Assembly (NCBI RefSeq): GCF_023898315.1 | Contig: NC_064621.1 | Coordinates: forward strand, 542,149,383 to 542,213,382 | Origin: Schistocerca nitens | Lineage: Eukaryota > Arthropoda > Insecta > Orthoptera > Acrididae | Length of the DNA: 64,000 bases | Direction: 5' to 3' | Part shown: positions 56,247-64,000 of the stretch, piece after piece | Numbering within the stretch: position 1 is the stretch's first letter | Layout: each line of letters opens with the position of its first letter | Notes under the pieces: generated by a model | Databases searched by the model: none | What the model saw: the letters and a program-made list of their open reading frames with translations, nothing else | What the model was told of the DNA's origin: nothing | Position numbers and translations under genes: made by a program

Positions 56247-58124
56247 TACACGGTGGTCCATTGATTGTGACCGGGCCAAATATCTCACAAAATAAGCATC
56301 AAACGAAAAAACAACAAAGAACGAAACTCGTCTAGCTTGAAGGGGGAAACCAGATGGCGCTATGGTTGGCCCGCTAGATGGCGTTCCCATAGGTCAAACG
56401 GATGTCAACTGCGTTATTTTAAATAGGAACCCCCATTTTTATTGCATATTCGTGTAGCACGTAAAGAAATATGAATGTTTTAGGTGGACTACTTTTTTCG
56501 CTTTGTGATAGATGGTGCTGTAATAGTAACAAACATATGGCTCACAATTTTAGACGAACAGTTGGTAACAGGTAGGTTTTTTTAAATTAAAATACAGAAC
56601 GAAGGTACGTTTGAACATTATATTTCGGGCGTTCCAATGTGATACATGTACCTTTGTGAACTTATCATTTCTGAGAACGCATGCTGTTACAGAGTGATTA
56701 CCTGTAAATACCACATAATGCAATAAATACTCAAAATGATGTCCGTCAACCTCAATGCATTTGGCAATACGTATCACGACATTCCTCTCAACAGCGAGTA
56801 GTTCGCCTTCCGTAATGTTTGCACATGCATTGCCCATGCGCTGACGCATGTTGTCAGGCGATGTCGGTGTATCACGATAGCAAATATCCAACTTTCCGCA
56901 CAGAAAGAAATCCGGGGACGTAAAATCCGGTGAACGTGCTTCGACGACCAATCCACCTGTCATGAAATATGCTATTCAATACCGCTTCAACCGCACCGAG
57001 CTATGTGCCGGACATCCATAATGATGGAAGTACATCGCCTTTCTGTCATGCAGTGAAACATCTTGTAGTAACATCGGCAGAACATTACATACGAAAACAG
57101 CATACGTTGCACCATTTAGATTGCTATCGATAAAATGGGGGCCAATTATCCTTTCTCCCATAATGCCGCACCATACATTAACCTGCCATGGTCGCTGATG
57201 TTCCACTTGTCGCAGCCATCGTGGATTTTCCGTTGCCCAATAGTGCATATTATGCCGGTTTACGTTACCGCTGTTGGTGAATGACGCTTCGTCGCTAAAT
57301 AGAACGCGTGCAAAAAATCTGTCATCGTCCTGTAATTTCTCTTGTGCCCGGTGGCAGAACTGTACACGGCGTTCAAAGTCGTCGCCATGCAATTCCTGGT
57401 GCATAGAAATATGGTACGGGTGCAATTGATGTCGATGTAGCATTCTCAACACCGACGTTTTTGAGATTCCCGATTCTCGCGCAATTTTTCTGCTACTGAT
57501 GTGCGGATTAGCCACGACAGCAGCTAAAACACCAACTTGGGCATCTTCATTTGTTGCAGGTTGTGGTTGACGTTTCACATGTGGATGAACACTTCCTGTT
57601 TCCTTAAATAACGTGACTATCCGGCGAACGGTCCGGACACTTGGATGATGTCGTCCAGGATACCGAGCAGCATACATAGAACACGCCCGTTGATCATTTT
57701 GATCACAATAGCCATACATCAACACGATATCGACCTTTCCGCAATTGGTAAACGATCCATTTTTACGCGGGTAATGTATCACGAAGCAAATACCGTCCGC
57801 ACTTGCGGAATGTTACGTGATACCACGTACTTATACGTTTGTGACTATTACAGCGCCATCTATCACAAAGCGAAAAAAGTGGTCTAACTAAAACACTCAT
57901 ATTTCTTTACGTACTAAACGAATATGTAATAAAAAATGGGGGTTCCTATTAAAAAAAAGCAACTGATATCCGTTTGACCTATGGCAGCGCCATCTAGCGG
58001 GCCAACCATAGCGCTATCTGGTTTCCCCCTTCAAGATAGACGAGTTTCGTTCTTTGTTGTTTTTTCGTTTGATGCTTATTTTGTGAGATATTTGGGCCTG
58101 TCACTATCAATGGACCACCCTCTA
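56247..58124 (-). mobile_element. Mariner-like element with ~275-bp inverted ends
   Basis: Left 56247-56525 and right 57850-58124 are inverted copies, with GGTGGTCCATTGAT near the tip and TA flanks (56245-56246, 58125-58126). The transposase fills most of the interior on the minus strand. Structurally complete, but the transposase is inactive (next entry). Confidence 0.88.
56550..57782 (-). pseudogene. Mariner-like transposase with one frameshift and a lost catalytic Asp
   Basis: Part one (57782-56976, 268 residues): an HTH of the DUF4817 type (YCDQNDQRACSMYAARYPGR), a second HTH (SSRKIARESGISKTSVLRML, about 96-115), then VLFSDEASFT with D164 as first catalytic Asp and WQVNVWCGIMGERIIGPHF. 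The second block reads HHYGCPAH, with Tyr255 where Asp is expected. Part two (56963-56550), in another frame: RSPDFTSPDFFLCGKLD, holding the third Asp, then the C-terminus. A frame change lies near 56970. The product would bind the long inverted ends, but is predicted inactive. Confidence 0.85.
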
Positions 58125-59158
58125 TACACTTGCAAGCAAGTGACGTCCATTAGACCAATCCGCAGGGAAATACTCGCCTTCTCTTCCCCGCTCCCCGCAA
58201 CCATCACCACTTAGAGGACGATCACATACTGTCAAACAAAAACCGCTGACTTTTGTGAATTGACAAGCCTAACACTTTTATACGACCATTTCCAGTCAGA
58301 ATCACTTTCGGTGGTTGATACTATCAAATTGCGAACCTTCTACATCTGTTTTGACAGTTGTAATTGACGGCAATAATCAATAAATCAATCAAAAGTGGTA
58401 AAATTGGTGTGAATCGGTCATTCGAGGTCCAAACTGAGGGCCTAGGGGTGAAACAAAAACCCCATAGCTACCCTAGTTACCTGGTTCGGCGACCACTTTC
58501 AATTAAAAGTCCCACTACAGCTGGCTGCATACGCCAGTACACTGTTCGAAGTGAAGCAATGGAATCCCAACTCCAGTACGACCACGAGTAGTCAAAAACG
58601 CAGCTGTTTAAACTAAGCTATGGATTGAGAACATCGAGGGTGTAAGAACGGTCATCAGGGCCCCAGGGCAAGAACATCAAGTGAGGCATGCTCCTTTTCC
58701 TACACACCTAACCCGACTCCACCCCAGTCCTAATTCAACAAAACATCCCACATGCCGTCTTTCACAGCCAAGCTCCGTCTGCTGCCGTCATACGCACTAT
58801 ATTACACCACTGCACAGGCTGCTCTCCTCACACTAGAGTTAAAAAGGGAAATAAATAACAAGAACTTTAAAAAACAGTCCGTTTTATTTTAAATATTTTG
58901 GTGAAGTGAAATCCAATCTTAACAGTTTTCCCCAATTAATCTACAGGTGGTCAGAACCAGTCTGAAAATATGTTAGTGTTTCAGGGGAGGTTGTGCTGAG
59001 AGATAATTGTTTAAAAAACTTAGATATGTTGCACTGTTTCCGAGTTAATTAGGATTGAAGTTAGCCAATCAGGTCGCTGTGTGCGCAAATTCAAGCAGCC
59101 TGCCAGATACGATAACTGTCAGTTGGTCTCATATCTTAGATAGTAACGAACGATACCG
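58125..59158. other. Unassigned sequence
   Basis: A 75-codon frame at 58364-58591 looks unremarkable. No transposon motif recognised. Confidence 0.3.
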
Positions 59159-59365
59159 GCCGGCCGGTGTGGCTGAGCGGTTCTAGGCACTACAGTCTGG
59201 AACCGCGAGACCGCTACGGTCGCAGGATCGAATCCTGGCTCGGGCATGGATGTGTGTGTGTGTCCTTAGGTTACTTAGGTTTAAGTAGTTCTAAGTTCTA
59301 GGGGACTGATGACCTCAGATGTTAAGTCCCATAGTTCTCAGAGCCATTTGAACAATTTTTTTTCA
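59159..59365 (+). mobile_element. tRNA-derived SINE
   Basis: Head GGTGTGGCTGAGCGGTTCTA, B-box GCAGGATCGAATCCTGGC, tail AGAGCCATTTGAACAATTTT. Flanks ACGATACCG and ACGAGACCG (59150-59158, 59366-59374) form a target duplication with one mismatch. Same family as 14921, 27490 and 41023. Confidence 0.9.
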
Positions 59366-59936
59366 ACGAGACCGCTCGGCCTTTGGCTGAGGTCCGATCC
59401 TTACTACCGTTCCGTGTCCAGTATTTGTACCGCTATCTTGTTCGGTTTGAGTAAACCAAACGAAGAACACGTTTGACAACACCGTCTCTTGCAGGCCGCT
59501 TTCATCTCCCTTCCAACTGCCTGACTGGCTAATTTCAATGCTAATTAAAACGGAAACGGCGCAACGTACTGAATTTTTCTCTTAACAATTATTTCTCAGC
59601 GCAACCTTCCCTGCAACACCCGTTCCAGCTTTTCAGCCTGTTTCTGACCACCCTGTATGCATAAAACAGATATTCGTCCATGAATCACTGCACTTCATAA
59701 ATACTGCGCACTGATACGATAAGATGATGGTATGTAATCTATGCCTTACTGGGAAGGAGGAAGTGTTGACAGACTTTATGGAAAATGAGAACATAGAACT
59801 GATGGGACTTAGTGAAGTTAGATGGAAGGGAAGATGAAGGAGGAAAACGAGGAAAGGCTATACACTCTACTGGAGTGGTGGACAAGAAGCCAAAAATGAA
59901 GTAGGAATCATAGTAAAACCAAACGTAGAGGAATAT

Positions 59937-60971
59937 GTGGAAGCAGTAGAATACACAAGTGATAGGGAGACGAGGATTCGGCTGAGGACAAGGAACGTAG
60001 TGAAGGACTTCATCCAAGTACATGCACCACAAACAGGAAATAAAGGAGAGAACATAGAGGATTTTCTAGAGGTATTGGAGAGTATAATTACAGATGTGAC
60101 AGCAATAGTAATGGGTGACCTAAATGCGCAGGTAGGCAAAGAAAGGCTACGGAAGGAGAAGATAATTAGCCCATATGGATATGGGAGGAAAAATGAGGAA
60201 GGAGAGAAACTGGTTGAATTCTGCGAAAGAAACGGGCTGATTGTGGGCAACACATGGTTCCGTAAAAAGAACAGCCAAAAGATAACGAGATATGGATGGG
60301 GTGATAGACGGACGAAGATGGTCATCGATTACTTTCTGGTGAAAAAGAAAAATCGGAGACAGTTGACGGATTTAACTGCACTCCCAGGAGAGGCTTTTGA
60401 TGGAGACCATCAAGTGGTGGTGGCAAAGATGAGATTCGATGAATTGATGGGCATAAAGGAAGAAAGGGAAAGGAAAATAAAAGCGTGGAAACTAAAGGAT
60501 GGCATGGTACAAGAAAAGTTGCAGGAGTTACTTAAACGTAAAATCCCTAACACCGAGTATGGCAATGTGGAAGAGGAATGGGGTAAGTTCAAAGAAGCGT
60601 TTGTAAGCTCTGCTGAGAAGGCCTGTGGCAGAGTGTCCGGAAGGGTAAAGGAAAAGGAGACACCATGGTGGAATGAGAGGGTGAAGGAGGTAGTAAAAGA
60701 AAAGAAAAAAGCCTGGCTTGAATGGAACAGAGACCGAACAGCTGAAAGTAAAAGGAAATACCAGAATAGTAAAAATAAGTGTAAGAAAATGGTAGCAGAA
60801 GAAAAGAGAAAAAGCTGGGAGAAATTCACCCAAGAGTTGGAGAAAGATATTACTAGTGGTAAGAGGAAGATATATGGAACTACAAAGAATATGAGGAAGG
60901 AAAAACTTACACAAAACATAGTGAAAGGGAAAAGTGGAGAGCTAGTAATGCAACCAGAGGAGATAAGGTAA
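59937..60971 (+). CDS. RTE LINE: AP-type endonuclease and linker (fragment)
   Basis: 344 open residues. IVMGDLNAQVGKER (D61, N63) is the GDxNA block of apurinic-like endonucleases. Then come TWFRKKNSQKITRYGWGDRR, MVIDYFLVKKKNRR and AFDGDHQVVVAKMR, whose DH pair is the catalytic His block. The second half is a Lys/Glu-rich linker (PWWNERVKEVVKEKKKAWLE), as before RTE RT domains. In frame terms the domain starts further left (MENENIELMGLSEVRWKG, about 59777), interrupted by a stop near 59837. Confidence 0.8.
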   Translation: MEAVEYTSDRETRIRLRTRNVVKDFIQVHAPQTGNKGENIEDFLEVLESIITDVTAIVMGDLNAQVGKERLRKEKIISPYGYGRKNEEGEKLVEFCERNGLIVGNTWFRKKNSQKITRYGWGDRRTKMVIDYFLVKKKNRRQLTDLTALPGEAFDGDHQVVVAKMRFDELMGIKEERERKIKAWKLKDGMVQEKLQELLKRKIPNTEYGNVEEEWGKFKEAFVSSAEKACGRVSGRVKEKETPWWNERVKEVVKEKKKAWLEWNRDRTAESKRKYQNSKNKCKKMVAEEKRKSWEKFTQELEKDITSGKRKIYGTTKNMRKEKLTQNIVKGKSGELVMQPEEIR

Positions 60972-61360
60972 AGACGGAAAGAGTACTTTGATAAATTACT
61001 AAATGTGAAGAACGGCAATGGAAAGGGATTAGAAGTACAACAGAGCGCAGGGGTCTGGAAGAGGAGGAAGATATAAGGATGTTGGAAGGGGAACTATCTC
61101 TGAGAAAAATAACAGGAAAGGTACCTGGGATAGACGAAATTACTATGGAGATGATAAAGGCAGCTGGACCAGTTGGGCTATAGTGGCTATATAGACTAGT
61201 AAGATGCATTTGGACCCAAAAAGGTGTTCCTGAAGAAAGGGGAAAGGGAATAATAATCCCAGTTTTCAAGAAGGATGACAGGAAAGTATGTGACAACTAT
61301 CGAGGGATCACACTCATATCCAAAATAGCAAAAATACTGGAAAGAATAGTGAGATAAAAA

Positions 61361-62317
61361 GTGGAAGGGCAGTTAGAAGAGGAGCAGTGTGGCTTTCGTC
61401 ATGGTAGATCAACAGTGAACCCAGTCTTTAGTATGAGACAGTTGATGGGCAGACATTGGGAGTATGGGAAAGATCTGGTGATGACATTTCTCGACTTAGT
61501 GAAAGCATATGACAGTGTTCCCAGGGAAAAGGTATGGACAACCTTGAAGAGAAAGGGAGTTGAAAAGCAAACACTTGAAGTCATCCAGGCAATGTATGAA
61601 AAAAGCTCTAGTTGTGTGCAGACACCAGATGGAAGAACTGAATGGTTAAGAATGTTACGGAAATAAGACAAGGAAGTGTGATATCACCATTATTTATAAT
61701 GGTGATGGATGAAATAGTCAGAGACGAAGGAAGTCCATAGAGGAAGGGGGATGAAGCTGTTACTATTTGCTGATGATATTGTGGTGTGGGGAACAAGCAG
61801 TAAGGGGAAACAAAAACAAATAGACATCCTAAATGATAAGGTCGAGAAATATGGAATGAAATTTAGTGTGGAGAAAAGAAAGACCATGTTGGTAACCAGA
61901 GGGGATAGAGAGGGAAAGGGACAAATTCGTATTAAGGGACAGGATATTAAAATAGTGGACAACTTTAAATATTTGGGAAGTCTATTAATGGGGAATGCTC
62001 GTTTCGAGACAGAAATTAGCAAAAGAATACAACAGAGTAGTACATTTTATCGGTGTGTGAGGGGCTTGGTGTGGAGAAGGGGAGTGCCAATGAGGCGCAA
62101 GCTGGTTCTATACAAGACTTACTTCACACCCATACTAATTTACGGCTCAGAGACCTGGACTACGACTAGAAGAGAGGAGAGTAGGATACAATCCAGTGAA
62201 ATGAAGTTTCTGAGAAGCATGATAGGGAAAACGAGGAGAGACAGAATGAAAAATGTTAGGAAGGAAATTGGAGTGGGGAAGTTGACTGAGAAAATTGAAA
62301 AGAATAGATTAAAATGA
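61361..62317 (+). pseudogene. RTE LINE: reverse transcriptase and C-terminus, interrupted
   Basis: EEEQCGFRHGRSTVNPVFSM, TFLDLVKAYDSVPREKVWTT (RT blocks 2-3) at 61361-61666. A frame change follows, and then LLLFADDIVVWGT (catalytic block, about 61760) with FKYLGSLLMGNARFETEISK and TPILIYGSETWTT at 61751-62317. Beyond the stop the RTE C-terminus still reads RRPRGRPRTRWTD-like sequence. Confidence 0.82.
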
Positions 62318-62712
62318 TCTGGGCATGTGAAGAGGATGGGAGAGGGAAGAATACCAAGAAGAATGATGGAGTCAAAGACTGAGGGCAAGAGGCCAAGAGG
62401 AAGACCGAGAACAAGATGGACTGATACAATAAAGATGAGTTTAAGGAGAAGAAACCTACTATGGAACCAAATCTTGTAAGAAGAATGGTGGAAAGACCAA
62501 GTAAAGTGGTGAAATACCATTGATACCCCAACCCGACTAGATGTTGGATAGAGGGGAAACGAAGATGATGATGAATCTATGCCACGAGTTGTAACTTTTT
62601 AATATGACAGTCATGGTACATTGTAATAAAATAAAATGCAAATCTTTATTTAACTTGCAATACACTCTTCTTACGTTCAGAATAAAAACATAGAAACTTA
62701 ATTTACTTTTTG

Positions 62713-64000
62713 GGTCATCATTCTTCTGACTGGTTTCATGCGGCCCGCCACGAATTCCTCTCATGTGCCAGCCTCTTCATCTCAGAGTAGCACTTGCAAC
62801 CTACGTCCTCAATTATTTTCTGGGTGTATTCCAATCTCTGTCTTCCTCTACAGTTTTTGCCCTCTACAGCTCCCTCTAGTACCATGGGAGTCATTCCCTG
62901 ATGTCTTAATAGATGTCCTAACACCCTGTCCCTTCTCCTTGTCAGTGTTTTCCACATATTCCTTTCCTTTCCTCTCCGATTCTGTCCAGAACTTCCTCAT
63001 TCCTTACCTTTTCAGCCCACCTAATTTTCAATATTAGCCTGTAGCACCACATCTCAAATGCTTCGATTCTCTTCTGTTCCGGTTTTCCCACACTCAAGGT
63101 TACATTACAGACGTATAGCCTCAGAAATTTCTTCCTCAAATTAAGGCCTGTGTTTGATACTAGTAGACTTGTCTTGGCCAGGAATGTCCTTTTTGCCAGC
63201 GCTAGTCTGCTTTTGACGTCCTCCTTGATCCATCCGTCATTGGTTATTTTGCTGCTTAGGTAGCAGAATTCGTTAACTTCATCTGCTTTGTGACCATCAA
63301 TCCTGATGTTAAGTTTGTCGCTGTTCTCATTTCTGCCACTTCTCATTACTTTCATCTATCTTCGATTTACCCTCAAACCATATTCTGTACTCATTTGATT
63401 GTTCATTCCATTCAGCAGATCATGTAATTCTTCTTCTCTTTCACTCAGGGTAGTAATGTCATCAGCAAATCGTATCATTGATATCGGTTCACATTGAATT
63501 TTAATTCCACTCCTACGCCTTTTTTTTTTATTTCCGTCATTGCTTCTTCGATGTACGGATTGAACAGTAAGTGGTAAAGACTACATCGCTGTCTTACACC
63601 CTTTTCAATCCGAGCACTTCGTTCTTGGTCTTCCTCTCTTATTATTCCCTCTTGGCTCTTGTACTTATTCTATACTACCCGTCTCTCCCTACACCTTACT
63701 CCTATTTTTCTCAGAATTTCGAACGTCTTTCACCAATTTACATTGTCGAACGCTTTTCCCAGGTAGACATGTCCTATGAAAGTCTCTTGATTTTTGTTTA
63801 GTCTTGCTTCCATTATCAACCGCAGCGTCAGAATTGCCTCTCTGGTACCTTTACTTTTTCCAAAGCCAAATTAACTGTCATCTAGCATATCCTCAATTTT
63901 CTATTCCATTCTTCTGTATTCCATTCTTTTCAGCTACTTGGATGCATGAGCTGTTAAGCTGGTTGTGCGATAATTCTCGCACGTGTCAGCTCTTGCAGTC
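62713..64000 (-). mobile_element. RTE-type LINE, runs off the window
   Basis: On the minus strand, from the window edge: FGFGKSKGTREAILTLRL, then a GKAFDNVNW block, EKGVRQRCSLYHLLFNPYI, FADDI-like DLLMTLLP in a shifted frame, FCYLSSKITNDGWIKEDVKS, RIEAFEMWCYRLILKIRWAE, and the C-terminus KIIEDVGCKCYSEMKRLAHE. Ends near 62713. Same subfamily as 33785-35440. The clearest frame is 63355-62942. Frameshifts are scattered through it. Confidence 0.85.

Larger units (their letters stand above)
59746..62573 (+). mobile_element. RTE-type LINE with clean 10-bp target duplication
   Basis: AATCTATGCC lies at both borders (59736-59745, 62574-62583). The copy starts within the endonuclease domain and ends in a GATGATGATGA tail, as RTE elements do. 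It covers endonuclease, RT and C-terminal region over 2.83 kb, so it is only mildly 5'-truncated. Frames are interrupted by several stops and frame changes. Confidence 0.92.

Noticed and set aside
60410-61018. 202-codon frame on the minus strand, rich in Phe/Ser/Leu
   Set aside because: Antisense shadow of the Lys/Glu-rich linker of the RTE LINE (AAG/GAA codons read backwards give Phe, Leu, Ser).
1-64000. CRISPR arrays, operons or other prokaryotic systems
   Set aside because: No spacer-repeat structure. The only regular arrays are satellites, and the coding content is that of metazoan transposons.

Overview
The window looks like nuclear DNA of a large, repeat-rich insect genome. The best guess is Orthoptera, a grasshopper or locust of the Schistocerca type. 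This rests on recognising the SINE families, CR1- and RTE-type LINEs, mariner/Tc1 elements and Penelope-like elements; no database was searched. I see no intact host gene. Two short coding-like stretches near the left end (235-501 and 1904-2022) are the only candidates for host exons. Almost every long reading frame elsewhere is a transposon remnant, a shadow of one, or a satellite artefact.

Layout. 1-2067: SINE pieces and the two orphan coding-like segments. 2068-9120: one fossil LTR element on the minus strand, with two LTRs, a gag-like region, no recognisable pol and a CAGA target duplication; a short mariner-type element sits in its right-hand LTR. 9158-14600: SINE, mariner piece, and a CR1 LINE split by a second CR1 LINE of opposite strand, then a hAT-like end and a gag-like scrap. 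14830-18129: a TATCGATA-rich old repeat carrying SINEs, a small hairpin, a palindromic element and a 968-bp foldback with tRNA-like modules. 18273-22805: a three-level nest, in which a mariner-like element contains an LTR-like insertion that contains a 939-bp palindromic mariner. 23008-28665: a Tc1 element, a mariner cut by a SINE, and a CR1 LINE. 29123-30230: a Penelope-like element with a GIY-YIG domain. 32270-37473: a gag-like scrap, an RTE LINE and a mariner-like element with a SINE inside its transposase. 39774-45012: a Tc1 element hit by a solo LTR and a SINE, another SINE, and a long CR1 LINE. 45440-50986: SINEs, a foldback, LTR-like and inverted-repeat sequence, and a second Penelope-like piece. 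51217-53436: a 2.2-kb CA-derived composite satellite with 24-bp and 16-bp higher-order units. 53907-64000: a tRNA-like hairpin repeat, a mariner-like element with ~275-bp inverted ends, a SINE, an RTE LINE with a clean 10-bp target duplication, and the start of another RTE LINE running off the window.

How the parts relate. The elements do not form a pathway; the sequence is a record of layered insertions. Matching target duplications make several orders certain. SINEs landed last, in mariner, Tc1 and foldback sequence, and solo LTRs landed in DNA transposons. A recurring theme is self-complementary DNA: a palindromic mariner, two long foldbacks with tRNA-like promoter modules in or at their arms, a tRNA-like hairpin repeat and two ~78-nt hairpins. 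These are the most interesting structures here.
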